Shown here in pieces: positions 26,501 through 33,625 of a stretch of 64,000 bases of DNA. The translations under genes were made by a program, and so were the position numbers. The stretch covers positions 97,381,321 through 97,445,320 of the forward strand of contig JAOWCC010001634.1 of the NCBI GenBank assembly GCA_030867875.1, written 5' to 3'. Source of the DNA: Actinernus sp. WN-2022 (lineage: Eukaryota > Cnidaria > Anthozoa > Actiniaria > Actinernidae). Position 1 is the stretch's first letter, and the number at the start of each line of letters is the position of its first letter. The notes under the pieces are model-generated. The model was not told the DNA's origin, searched no databases, and saw only the letters and a program-made list of their open reading frames with translations.

Positions 26501-26537
26501 TGAATCACCTTCAAGGGAAGTTATTTCTACATCCTGA
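1853..26537 (+). CDS. DUS1L: tRNA-dihydrouridine synthase 1-like, C-terminal ten exons (5' partial)
   Basis: Coding exons: 1853-1965, 5965-6047, 10597-10700, 12051-12195, 13854-13950, 14912-14994, 18555-18688, 22174-22223, 23823-23898, 26419-26537. Every intron is GT..AG, all phases join, and the 1004 nt encode 334 residues ending in TGA. The family uses FMN and NADPH to reduce uridine to dihydrouridine in the tRNA D-loop (positions 16/17 for Dus1). Visible motifs in order: KIRVF and VHGRTREQ (FMN and tRNA side of the barrel), VFANGNI (FMN phosphate loop), GVMTAEGNL..PALF, and the helical-domain stretch [13 protein letters not shown]. Next comes a lysine-rich linker (exon 7), then a cysteine cluster split over exons 8-10 (CSADCC, CRDCC, DCPGH), as in animal DUS1L. 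The catalytic cysteine and the first 140 or so residues should lie left of the window. The large introns are mostly transposon-derived. No AATAAA was noticed soon after the stop. Confidence 0.93.
2355..2496. repeat. long imperfect hairpin in DUS1L intron
   Basis: Two arms of about 40 bases, 2355-2396 and 2456-2496, are inverted copies centred on AACATCAAATTTCCAC. Related pieces (AAGAACATCACATTTCC, and CTATCAGCTGATAG-type palindromes) recur to about 2760. This is probably a palindromic MITE with decayed neighbours. Confidence 0.55.
2831..3220. mobile_element. 390-bp MITE with 22-bp inverted ends
   Basis: AAAATCACTAGAGTGGTAAA at 2835 is mirrored by TTTACCACTATAGTGATTTT ending at 3212, with TATC/GATA outside. 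There is one mismatch in the arms. The interior has no coding potential. It lies in the intron between the exons at 1853 and 5965. Confidence 0.7.
3752..5350. mobile_element. TTTTTAGGG-rich repeat split by a TTAA element
   Basis: The flanks 3752-3948 and 5192-5350 together read as one repeat rich in TATTTTTAGGG phrases and bounded by CCCCGGGGG and CCCCCTGGGG. The repeat at 50371-50590 is an inverted related copy that shares GATGATCATCGTATTT, GCGATTTAG, GGTTGTCCAAG and TTTTCGAGGTTTTCC. The middle is a later insertion (3949-5191). Confidence 0.65.
3949..5191. mobile_element. TTAA-flanked TIR element, ends GGACGGTGCCTACTA
   Basis: TTAA at 3949-3952 and 5188-5191 flank perfect 15-bp ends, GGACGGTGCCTACTA and its inverse. 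Two overlapping minus-strand ORFs (about 144 and 119 codons) lie between 3949 and 4702. They have no motif I know and are probably not genes. TTAA targets are used by piggyBac and Kolobok elements, so this is a non-autonomous member of one of these by inference. Confidence 0.8.
7741..8385 (+). pseudogene. LINE reverse-transcriptase C-terminal remnant
   Basis: From 7745 the frame reads [14 protein letters not shown], then [10 protein letters not shown]: the well-known tail of CR1/Jockey-type RT proteins. A frameshift near 7988 moves the rest to another frame ([20 protein letters not shown]), which ends with TAG at 8183-8185. An AT-rich 3' part runs to an (ATT)n tail near 8385. It is a severely 5'-truncated, dead copy. 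Confidence 0.8.
8486..8794. mobile_element. short MITE with GGGCACGGTCATGA ends and central hairpin
   Basis: Left GGTGCACGGTCATGA (8495-8509) pairs with right TCATGACCGTGCCCC (8775-8789). TTAA follows on the right only (8791-8794). Inside, 8540-8572 is a perfect 14-bp-arm hairpin (AACTTGAAATCGTC and its inverse). Likely a decayed member of the TTAA group. Confidence 0.6.
8926..10301. mobile_element. TTAA-flanked TIR element, ends GGTTACTGGATACCTTC
   Basis: TTAA at 8926-8929 and 10298-10301 flank perfect 21-bp inverted ends beginning GGTTACTGGATACCTTC. The 1.4-kb interior has only short overlapping ORFs without recognisable domains. Non-autonomous piggyBac/Kolobok-type by target site. Confidence 0.8.
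12247..12340. repeat. 27-bp tandem repeat just after a DUS1L exon
   Basis: About 3.5 copies of a 27-bp unit (core GGGAGGCCTGTATGGCTG) start some 50 bases after the donor at 12196. It is intronic. Confidence 0.8.
13270..13468. repeat. 90-bp tandem duplication, 2.2 copies
   Basis: AACCGTGCTGTATCGTATC begins at 13273 and again at 13363, and a truncated third copy begins at 13456. Unit length is 90-93 bases with few mismatches. It is intronic in DUS1L. Confidence 0.85.
15230..16415. mobile_element. CACGTGAC-family repeat, copy A, split by a TA-flanked element
   Basis: The repeat starts CATCAAATATTTTC and carries GCGTCACGTGACCCAATA, the hairpin ATTTCCTG..CAGGAAAT, ATACACCCCCTG and GGATGATAACAACAA. 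It continues after the insertion with GGTTATTGTATTTC at 16396. Sister copies are at 42712-43770 and, internally deleted, at 37335-37540. Confidence 0.75.
15556..16393. mobile_element. TIR element CCGTATT..., TA-flanked (copy 2), nested
   Basis: Ends CCGTATTCACTCACGGATAA and TTATCCGTAAGTGAATACGG are inverted, with TA on each side (15554-15555, 16394-16395). It sits exactly inside the phrase CACAAATA|GGTTATTG. That phrase is intact in the sister repeat at 43750-43766, so the empty site confirms a TA duplication. Length 838 bp, no transposase. Confidence 0.85.
16728..16945. repeat. degenerate 130-bp duplication with CRE-like sites
   Basis: Two diverged copies each contain a CACGTGACC or CACGTAACC motif, GATGTCATC or GACGTCATC, CACTAAGT and CCATGTTTGAGC or CCAGGTTTGAGC. 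TGACGTCA at 16742-16749 is a perfect CRE core. Intronic; any regulatory role is speculative. Confidence 0.45.
17332..17667. mobile_element. MITE with GTTGGAACAAATTGC ends
   Basis: GTTGGAACAAATTGCTGTTAA-like sequence at 17332 is mirrored by AACGGCAATTTGTTCCAAC ending at 17667. The interior carries a 22-base poly-C run (17600-17621). A 28-bp array begins immediately to its right. Confidence 0.6.
17681..18480. repeat. 28-bp minisatellite, about 28 copies, upstream of DUS1L exon 7
   Basis: The unit is GAGTATCTATTGATCATG plus CTTTTCCCCC. Inner copies are nearly identical and the edge copies diverge. Each unit holds a TGATCA palindrome and a pyrimidine tract before an AG. The array ends about 75 bases before the exon acceptor at 18555. 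It is too perfectly tandem, with no spacers, to be a CRISPR. Confidence 0.95.
18852..20041. mobile_element. TIR-bounded element with internal 90-bp array
   Basis: CAATTCGTAGTTC..GGTAACCAAGCC at 18852-18892 and GGCTTGGTTACC..GAACTACAAATTG at 20011-20041 are inverted. Between them about 12 copies of a 90-bp unit (an 81-bp variant lacks ATCCTCC) run from about 18932 to 20000, with higher-order alternation of variants. Unit core: CTAGTTAGCATGATAATC. Confidence 0.75.
18932..20000. repeat. 90/81-bp satellite array, about 12 copies
   Basis: Tandem units with core GCATGATAATCAAAATC and AGAAAGAGGGTTTGTATC. Long (90) and short (81) units alternate in blocks, which points to multi-unit duplication. It lies in the DUS1L intron between exons 18555 and 22174. 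Confidence 0.92.
20232..20993. mobile_element. Mutator-like non-autonomous element with 9-bp target duplication
   Basis: About 130-bp inverted ends start TAGCCTGCGGATACAGCTG. The flanks are CCAGCTATC (20223-20231) and CCAGCCATC (20994-21002): nine bases with one mismatch. Long TIRs and 9-bp duplications are the Mutator hallmark. A palindrome is nested inside at 20384-20518. Confidence 0.7.
20384..20518. repeat. near-perfect hairpin nested in the Mutator-like element
   Basis: TTATTACACGGAAAGTTGTG at 20384 is mirrored by CACAACTTTCCGTGTAATAA ending at 20518. Further pairing (TTTTTACTCG-type) continues inward. Confidence 0.75.
21210..22073. mobile_element. TIR element with 12-copy 52-bp internal array
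   Basis: The left end GACTACTGTAACCAGG..CACTTAGACAACGAGAAC is inverted at the right (GTTCTCGGTGCCTAAGTGG..TATAGTAGTC). CACATTGCA and TGCAATGTG lie inside. The middle is 12 tandem copies of a 52-bp unit (core TACTCGACACTGATTGGCTC). A shorter relative at 27068-27360 has one unit. Confidence 0.85.
21383..22010. repeat. 52-bp minisatellite, 12 copies
   Basis: Units read GTTGAAATGCTATTGTCTTG and then TACTCGACACTGATTGGCTC. Copies differ mainly at AAACAACC, AAGCAACC and AAGTAACC, in a repeating order that suggests block duplication. Confidence 0.95.
22287..22745. mobile_element. TTAA-flanked MITE, ends GTAATGGTCCAGATAAG
   Basis: TTAA at 22287-22290 and 22742-22745 flank inverted ends GTAATGGTCCAGATAAGAAC and its diverged mirror. 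The interior matches 42206-42679 in the opposite orientation. It follows the exon that ends at 22223. Confidence 0.85.
23450..23545 (-). repeat. fragment of tRNA-derived SINE
   Basis: TTTCACAAAGGCAGCACCTTCTACTCAG and GTCCGGCCGGGGTTTGA match the SINE at 41590-41725 in the same orientation. The tRNA-like head is broken after the B-box region. Confidence 0.6.
23899..24290. repeat. 55/59-bp minisatellite copying the exon 9 splice donor
   Basis: Starting at the exon-intron junction, units of about 55 and 59 bases alternate (114-bp higher order). They contain CTTGTCCCGGTGAGTCGTG or ACTCGACTGTCCCATTGAGT. The second type copies the last exon bases, CTCGACTGTCCTG. GGTGAGT donors occur at GT 23899, 23954, 24068, 24182 and 24237. 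In two other units the donor is mutated to ATTGAGT. Confidence 0.93.
24942..26071. mobile_element. 1.1-kb element with hairpin ends (CTCGGGCTGCC / GGGCTCTTGTT), copy 1
   Basis: The left end TTACTCGGGCTGCCTGTGGC and right end GGCCCGAGTGAAAGCCCAG..GGGCTCTTGTT match, inverted, the insertion inside the LINE at 51475-53074. Each end holds a small hairpin. Terminal inverted repeats are weak, so Helitron-like or another class is possible. It sits in the last DUS1L intron. Confidence 0.65.
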
Positions 26538-27067
26538 CCACTCAACTCACTATATTATGAATATGAATTTTGCCGATGATATACGAGGATCTTTGTTTAC
26601 ATCTTTGCCTCATTACGTTAAATCATACTTGAAGCTGCGAACAACCGAGTCCACATATCGAAAGAAAAGGTCATACTTAGTAATCTCCCAAAATATGAGA
26701 TTAATAAGTTCAATAGTTTTTTAAGAAAACCTTTTTTCAAAAGAGCAAAATTTACAAAGAATGTATGGTATGTGGCAAGATCTAGAGTCGATTTGTTTGA
26801 ACTATGCTAATGAGGAAAAATGTAAACAATGACGTCAGTAATGATCGACCTATATCTTTAATCGTACACCTATTCCAAACGATTAACAAGGTTGTCATGG
26901 AGATAGTACATTGGAAATAGGACAAGGACATTCCAGGACCAAAATTGTTTGCGGTTTCAACTGTGCACATAAACAACGGTGTAATTCTAAAATGGATTCG
27001 ACGGAAACCATTAACGGGCCTTTTAAGATACGGTCACGTTTTTGTATTGCGTGACAGAACATATCTG

Positions 27068-27360
27068 ACTACAGTGCGACTCCCATAGCAGGAGTTACTT
27101 AGACCACGAGAACTAAACACATTGCACAACGAAAATCAAGTATTCCAACTTACAAATCCTAGAATATCTACGCGATTTTCTTCATTTAAAAAACTTCAAC
27201 TTCGAAACCGTTACAATGAATGTCAAATCTTGAACAAGTCGAGATGCTATTGTTTTCTACTCGACACTGATTGGCTCATATGACCGTAAGTTGGAATGCT
27301 TTATTTTCGTTCTGCAATGTGATTGGTTCTCGTTATCTACGTGTCCCCGGTTACTGTAAT
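27068..27360. mobile_element. single-unit relative of the 21210-22073 element
   Basis: It shares ACTTAGACCACGAGAACT, CACATTGCA, TACAAATCCTAGA, one TACTCGACACTGATTGGCTC unit and TGCAATGTGATTGGTTCTCG with the 12-unit copy. It marks the ancestral, unexpanded state. Confidence 0.8.
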
Positions 27361-28216
27361 CGATAGCGTTGTTAGCAAAACCTGTTTTTAAATGCTATTT
27401 TCCACCTCCGATCGATGGCCGATCTTTCTAAAACAGCGTTTGAAGATTGTTTGCCATCCAGTAAAGCCTTTCCCATGGGAACACGAGAGCAATTCAGTTA
27501 TTGAAATGGTATATCAGCACGTGACTGTTTCCTACAACTACCAGGGGCGGATAAAGGATTTTGTGAAAGTGATTTGAGCAAAATCTATAGACTCGTGAGC
27601 CCACCCCTTGGATCCACCTCTGACCACAACCTATTTCAGTCTTGGATTGTCCATCTCCATGACAACCTTTTTTGAAATAGATCAATCCTAAAATTGAATT
27701 AGCCAATCACAGCTGAGACAGTTTTAGATTTGCAAATACGACTTCAAAAATGCGTTTGAGATCGTTTGGTTTCGTGATGAAGCTCAAGACAAAGAGCGGA
27801 CAATTGAGTAATGACAGAATATTATCAAACAAACAAACACTGCTGAACAGTTGCCATTTTATTTATGCAGGCCCTGGCTTAGTCAACGTAATTCAACGTA
27901 ACAGTGTTTATCCTTCAAAATATGTTAAGACATCTAGTCATGTTAAGACCTCGATGTTCTTATGGCCCCTTGTAACTGAGGTCCAAGTTTGCAAACTATT
28001 CTCCGATCTTAGTGAAAACAAATAGATACAGTAGAATCCTGATAACTCGAACCCTCAGGGGAAACGAAAAGTGAGTGAACGGGAGTTCGAGTTATGGAAT
28101 GTGGCATCAAAGAACTGACACTACGTACTCGACCAAGAGGTTTGAACAGCAAGAATTTAGACATAATAATATTTATTTATACACGGAAGTATCATTCACA
28201 AATATGTGCTCTTCTA

Positions 28217-28475
28217 GACACAGGCAACCCAAGCTCTAATTGTGTTTATTTGTCAGTATATGGGAACTACTAAATGGAGAAAACCACGAATTTTACCACT
28301 ATTGATAGGTTAAAATCAACTGAAATAAACATACCTTTGCTCTATATTTTGTCTTTTATTAGCGATTTGAGCCTATTTTCTTTTTCGGATCTTCTTTTTC
28401 GGTGATTTTCCCCGTTTAGTAGTTCCTCTATATATACTGACAAATACACACAATTAGGCTTGGGTTGCGTGTGTC
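28217..28475. mobile_element. MITE of the CACAGG..AACCCAAGC family, copy 1
   Basis: GACACAGGCAACCCAAGCT at 28217 is mirrored by AGGCTTGGGTTGCGTGTGTC ending near 28475. ATTTGTCAGTATAT is also mirrored within. Same end signature as 30413-30613 and 47388-47664. Confidence 0.75.
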
Positions 28476-28561
28476 CCAGAGAGCCGTCCTAAGCTAATTT
28501 TTAAAAATGAAATAAAATTAATAATACTTATACATTCTCATAGTTGAATAATGATAATATA

Positions 28562-28740
28562 TCCAAAAAGGTTGTCCAGCAGAATATAATATAATACTAT
28601 AATATCCATTGTTTTGGGCTATTGTCTAGGACAAAACAATGGATATTAAAGTATTATATTATGATCTGCTGGACTATTGTCTAAGACAAAACAATGGATA
28701 TTAAAGTATTATATTATGTTCTGCTGGACAACCTTTTTGA
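28562..28740. repeat. hairpin with tandem ATGGATATTAAAGTATTATA units
   Basis: AAAAAGGTTGTCCAGCAGAA at 28565 mirrors TTCTGCTGGACAACCTTTTT ending near 28737. Inside, a 56-base unit beginning CTATTGTCTA is repeated and can itself fold. Confidence 0.7.
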
Positions 28741-28822
28741 GATTGACTATATATTCAGTTCGCATCTTTTACATAAAGAACGGTAATCAGCCGTGAACGC
28801 GCCCTTTGTATTTGGTAAGAAA

Positions 28823-28896
28823 GAGCCACGGTGGTCTAATGGTTAACGCTCTTGCTTTCCAGTTCGAAGCCCGGAGTTCAAGTCTCGGTATCGGCA
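28823..28896 (+). repeat. tRNA-like sequence (Pol III A and B boxes) in left arm
   Basis: A box TGGTCTAATGG (28832-28842) and B box-like AGTTCAAGTCT (about 28875-28885) with a D arm like tRNA-Glu/Asp. The anticodon arm does not pair well, so it is not a functional tRNA gene. Confidence 0.6.
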
Positions 28897-29791
28897 TTGG
28901 ATTTTTTCTTTCTTTTTTTTCCCCTTGTTTTTCCCCCTTGTTTTTTTTTCTGTTTATATGTGTGTTTCTTTTTGCAGTTTATTTTGTGACATTGGATAAG
29001 AACGGACGCTGTAGCTAAAATAGTACTGTCATCCTGAAACGGTCTCAATTTTTCCCAGACTTTCGAAGTAGATAATTATGCCAGCACTGACTGAGTATGC
29101 CCAAATTACGCTTTTTCGTTTAGAACGGTGTAGCGATTCTGTTGATGGTTGTGGGTTTGAAAAAGCGTATTTTTTTACACTGTGCCGGGCTTACATGTAT
29201 ACACCAGAAACAGTTTTGAAAATACTAGATACCCACTGATTCAAAGTATTATATCTTTGTTTAGAAGTAGGAAGCGATTTTAGCAAGTGTTATGAATTTC
29301 ATTAGTACTGATTTTCTGAACTTAGGCAGACTGAGCGAGCGAGAAAAGGCAGACAGTTTTGAAAATACACGGCAGTCCAGAAATTGTCCAGAATTCTCTT
29401 TGAAACCCATAGTAATGCTTGCATAAGTTGACGAAGCTTTTTTCTTTGTGAAGGAAGAGAACTCTCATGGAATTAAAGCAGTGTACTTGGCGTGAGGTTT
29501 GCGAGTGTTTGACAAACGATCACAAACTTTTGAAGTTTTGCCATGGATGATGTCGATGTTCAAAATACTACATTCCCTGCGGCAGTCGAAGCTTTTGCAA
29601 AAGAAATGTTCGAATATCACTTAATAAAATATATGTGGATGACAGGTGTCCTAGGCATTTCAAATGTTAAAAAGAACTCCGTTCTTGTAGTCACGTTTGA
29701 AATAAAAGCTTTTAAGGGAATGCAGTCAGAAGAAAAATAGGGGGAAAAGAAATGAAAAAAATCTTCGGAGTGAAAAAAAAAGACGCGATGC

Positions 29792-29862
29792 CGATACTGA
29801 GACTTGAACTCGGGGCTTCGAACTGGAAAGCAAGAGCGTTAACCATTAGACCACCGTTGCTC
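29792..29862 (-). repeat. tRNA-like sequence in right arm
   Basis: Inverse of the left-arm copy, with GACTTGAACTC and CCATTAGACCACC as B and A boxes on the minus strand. It faces the left copy. Confidence 0.6.
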
Positions 29863-29990
29863 TTTGTTACCAAATACAAAGGGCGCGTTAACGGCTGATT
29901 ACCGTTCTTTATGTAAAAGGTGCGAACTGAACAAAGGCTATAAATCCATATGTGCATATGTCTTGGACAACTGTATATATATTTGTAAGA

Positions 29991-30142
29991 TTAATAGAAA
30001 TGGCAAAGACAGTCGACTCATATAACTAAAAAATGCGTGGTATTTTCTGTTCGTTTTTAGCTGAAGAAGGCTGAATGGCCGAAACGTTCTAAATACATTT
30101 TTTTACAGTTATGAGTTGACTGTCTTTGTCATTTCTATTAAT
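29991..30142. repeat. 152-bp palindromic element with CTGAAGA..GAAAC core
   Basis: TTAATAGAAATGGCAAAGAC at 29991 mirrors GTCTTTGTCATTTCTATTAA ending at 30142. The centre holds CTGAAGAAGGCTGAATGGCC followed by GAAACGTTC, a motif often seen in retroelement ends and resembling a hammerhead ribozyme core. Confidence 0.6.
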
Positions 30143-30412
30143 CGTATTGAATTTCTCGCAAAGTACGGTCTGTGAATCCTTGGATTCTCGTAGCTGGACT
30201 ATCCGTTGGAGTTGGCTTAAGACATTTGGATTTTTATTACATTTTTATTTGGATATATATATACAGCAAAGTGCAAAAACTTTATAGTTATATAGTTGAG
30301 GTGCGGGGGGTCAAAGTTTTTGCACTTTGCTGTATATATTTGTATATATGTAAACACAAATGAAGTAACACGATGTTTAAACGATAGCCACCTATATTTC
30401 GGCCGTGTAGAG

Positions 30413-30613
30413 CACAGGAAACCCAAGCTCTGTGTTTTAATTATAAGGGTTTGTATGAGATTTTGAACGAGTATTTGGTTGTACCGTTAGGCCAGAAATA
30501 CTGAAATAAAATCGATGAAACTTACCTGAAGTCTTTATCTGTTCTTCATTGGGCTCTGCATGCAATTTCAGCGAACAGAATTTTAAAACAAAACAGAGCT
30601 TGGGTTTCGTGTG
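30413..30613. mobile_element. MITE of the CACAGGAAACCCAAGC family, copy 2
   Basis: CACAGGAAACCCAAGCTCTG at 30413 mirrors CAGAGCTTGGGTTTCGTGTG ending at 30613. ATAAGGGTTTGTATG inside is shared with 47388-47664. Confidence 0.8.
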
Positions 30614-31049
30614 AATGCAACTCCAAATTACGCGCGCACTACAACTAAATGAAATAATTAGTTAAAGATCAAGAACTACAGATATGAGCCTTTCTTCGCG
30701 CACAGCGCTTGCTATTCTCGTCATAAAAGAAATCGCTCGTAAAGGCCATTAGGCCTGACAGTATTTAGCTTGTAAGCCCACTGTCCTTCTTTAACTCTAA
30801 GGTTCTTCGTAGCAAACACCTTATCTATTAGCTGAACGCTTAAATTATCCAATCCATTATGCCCTTGGCTGTAGAAATGTCTGTATATGAAATCATCGGT
30901 TTCCTTGTTACGAGGCGATAATTTGGCACTGCTGAACCCGTATAGTAGATTATTAAACCTTAATCTAAACTTAGTGGTAGTAGAACCTACATGGTGGTGG
31001 TAGAATACCGTATATTTTACAACTGAGAAGATAAATAACTACATTATCA

Positions 31050-31240
31050 GGGGAGCCTGGGTGGCGCAGTGCATGGTTAAGCGCTTCTCTCACCTCTGTG
31101 GCCCAGGTACGATTCCCGGACGCGGCGCCATATGCGAGTTGAGTTTGTTGGTATTTCGCCCTTGCTCCCGAGGGTTTTTCTCCGGGTTCTCCGGTTTTAC
31201 TCCCTCTGCGAAAACCAACACGCTAAATTCCAATTCGATC
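31050..31240 (+). repeat. tRNA-derived SINE
   Basis: The head GGGAGCCTGGGTGGCGCAGT, with A box TGGCGCAGTGC and B box GGTACGATTCC, is tRNA-like. It is followed by TTTTTCTCCGGGTTCTCCGG and ACTCCCTCTGCGAAAACC, a body common in anthozoan and other invertebrate SINEs. No clear tail is seen. Confidence 0.65.
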
Positions 31241-31542
31241 TGTGGATTAGCCTGGTTGTTTCAGGTCTCGTTTGAAATTCAGTTACGGTCCAGTACATAG
31301 TTAATTGATTACGCCGATTTCTTTGTAGTATTGCTACTGAGGGTGTTGCAATGCATACAGTTACAGATGTCGCATATTTTGTCATTACATTTCCGTGTAG
31401 TTTTACCTGGAACTGTATTGGTCTCCTTTAATGGTTTCAGTTTAGCACGTATATCTGTAGTTCTTGGTCACGGACTTTTGTTCGAGTTCGAAGAGTTCGA
31501 GTTATCCGGGCCAGTTCGAGATATCGGGATTCTACTGTGGCC

Positions 31543-32128
31543 GTATTCCGGAATAACAATGCACAGAATGATCACTACAAATGCTTCTATCGGGATGTTT
31601 TAGCCACTGGAATGCTAAATGTACCCCTGAATATCATGTCAACAAGCGTGTCTAGCCTACAGTGTAAAATGTTCCATTTCCAGTGACTTCAATGTATACG
31701 GTAAATCGAATGCACCCTTAAATTACAAGTGACCTCCCATCGATACCTTTTACACGTATGTACAATGAATGTACACATTTCAGAAAAATGTCAGTATCGT
31801 AGGGAAATTTAGGATGAGGAATCGGTGATAATTATGGGTTTGAGCCTTGATGTTTGTTATTGTCAGTCGTGGAGTAGTGGCACGTTAACTCTTGTTATAA
31901 CCTCGGGGGGGGGGGGGGGGGGGGGGAGGCGATTAAAATAAACTACACACACCCTACGTTATAGGGGTGCATACTGTGGAACACACTTTAACTATTTGTA
32001 AAACTTTTTTTTAATGCCAAAGTCATTACTCTTAAAGGGAACTGAACCCTAAAATAGTCGTTTGCACGTAACGATTCAGTGTCTTCAAAAATCTAAATTC
32101 TAAACTATATCTATAGAAGCTGTTTCTT
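31543..32128. other. intergenic, poly-G run only
   Basis: Apart from a 22-base G run (31905-31926), an assembly-sensitive site, I see no gene or clear repeat. Confidence 0.5.
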
Positions 32129-32131
32129 TAA

Positions 32132-32852
32132 AGCCCCGGTGAAACGAACGCAACGTTTCATGCAACATCGTGCAACAATGTTGGCTCATGTTGCAACATG
32201 TTGCGTGTAGGGGTGGTCAAACGGACGCAACATTTCATGCAACATCGTGCAACATTGTTGGCTCATGTTGCAACATGTTGCGTGTAGGGGTGGTCAAACG
32301 GACGCAACATTTCATGCAACATCGTGCAACATTGTTGGCTCATGTTGCAACATGTTGCGTGTAGGGGTGGTGAAACGGACGCAACATTTCATGCAACATC
32401 GTGCAACATTGTTGGCTCATGTTGCAATATGTTGCGTGTAGGGTGGTGAAACGGACGCAACATTTCATGCAACATCGTGCAACAATGTTGGCTTATGTTG
32501 CAATATGTTGCGTGTAGGGGTGGTGAAACGGACGCAACATTTCATGCAACATCGTGCAACAATGTTGGATGTTTTTACCCGGTTTGTCGATAAGAAGTCT
32601 GGGCCCCATGCCAATGGTGCTTTAAATTGAACTAATGCGCATTCTCCGATGCAGCAATGTTGCACGAAGGTGGTCAAATTAAACGATCGTAACATGATAA
32701 AACATCCAAGACAACAATGAAAATGTTGCGTGGATGGTGCACGAAAGTTTGAATAGATTCAAACTTCATGCAACAGGGTGGTCAAACGGCCGGACGCAAC
32801 ATTTTCATGCAACAATGTTGCATGAAAATGTTGCGTCCGTTTGACCGGGGCT
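32132..32852. mobile_element. TAA-flanked TIR element with internal 77-bp palindromic array
   Basis: The ends AGCCCCGGTGAAACG and CGTTTGACCGGGGCT are inverted, with TAA at 32129-32131 and 32853-32855 (TTAA if read one base wider). Inside are five full copies and a partial copy of a 77-bp unit full of GCAACATGTTGC-type palindromes (about 32145-32560), then inverted GCAACATTTTCATGC copies. A TAA target fits PIF/Harbinger. Confidence 0.8.
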
Positions 32853-33439
32853 TAACAATTTGTAAAGTTCTCAGATGAAATTTCAGGACAATACGATGTT
32901 TTGCGCACGAGATACAGATGTTTGAATTATGTCTCAACAGTCTTCCACGTGTTTCAATATTAAGGCGTTACTATCGGACAGAACGCATTCTCGGGCACGT
33001 ATGTAAACAAATATCTCCCTATAGAGGAGGCAAACAATAACGTTTTCACGCCTGTCCGAGACTTTGTATCGATACTAACCCTATCATCTTGTATTTTCTT
33101 GACTCTCAAAATTCAGTGAAATAAAAGACTTTCTGTTTACCTGTTGCAGAAATGGCGCTCCTTCCTCGTGCTGTACTTCATTGCAGACACCACGAGATTC
33201 CCAAAAGCTTGAATAAAATCAAACCCGAAAGCAGCATAACTCCACCAGAACACTTTATCGGCCAACCTTTATTCTGACTAGGGAGCGACTTCTAATCCAT
33301 TATATAATATAGATACGATAGTACGCGCGCTCTGATTGGCTAAGAAGCCATGTTTTATCAGAGTATATAACATGGTTAGCCGTGTTATATAGTTTTCAAC
33401 TGGCGGTTTCCTTTCATCGCGCGCGTAAATCTATATTAT

Positions 33440-33625
33440 AAAACAGATAAAGAAGCCTTAAATCCATGTTTTATACTATCATAAAACACTCTGGTCATTT
33501 GAGAACACTCTAGAAATGTTGAAAGCACGCGCCTTCGGCTTGTGCTTTAACATTTCTCTCATGTTCTCAAATGCCCATCGTGTTTTATAATAGTATAAAA
33601 CATGGCTAAGGCTTCTTTATTTGTT
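33440..33625. repeat. 185-bp imperfect hairpin
   Basis: AAGAAGCCTTAAATCCATG at 33448 mirrors CATGGCTAAGGCTTCTT near 33618. CATTTGAGAACA and TGTTCTCAAATG, and GAAATGTT and AACATTTC, pair inward around CGCCTTCGGC. The whole could fold as one long stem. Confidence 0.7.

Larger units (their letters stand above)
28756..29930. mobile_element. 1.17-kb element with 150-bp inverted ends carrying tRNA-like sequences
   Basis: TCAGTTCGCATCTTTTACAT at 28756 mirrors ATGTAAAAGGTGCGAACTGA ending at 29930, and similarity continues for about 150 bases on each side. Each arm holds a tRNA-like stretch with A and B boxes that points inward. The interior has one 65-codon ORF (29543-29740, starting MDDVDVQNTTF) with no recognised domain. 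Confidence 0.8.
28028..31538. mobile_element. pogo-like shell with many nested insertions
   Basis: ACAGTAGAATCCTGATAACT at 28028 is mirrored by ATATCGGGATTCTACTGT ending at 31538. ACAGTAGAATC..GATAACTCGAA ends are typical of pogo/Tigger/JERKY-type elements. Additional GAGTTCGAGTTAT phrases lie just inside each end. No transposase frame survives. The interior is filled with at least six later insertions. Confidence 0.65.

Noticed and set aside
28823..28896. Genuine tRNA gene
   Set aside because: Only the D and T arms look tRNA-like. The anticodon stem and acceptor do not pair, and the sequence is duplicated in inverse in the same element.
32170..32695. ORFs with repeated MQHCWLMLQHVACRGG peptides
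   Set aside because: They come from the 77-bp array inside the TIR element, with no start context or homology.
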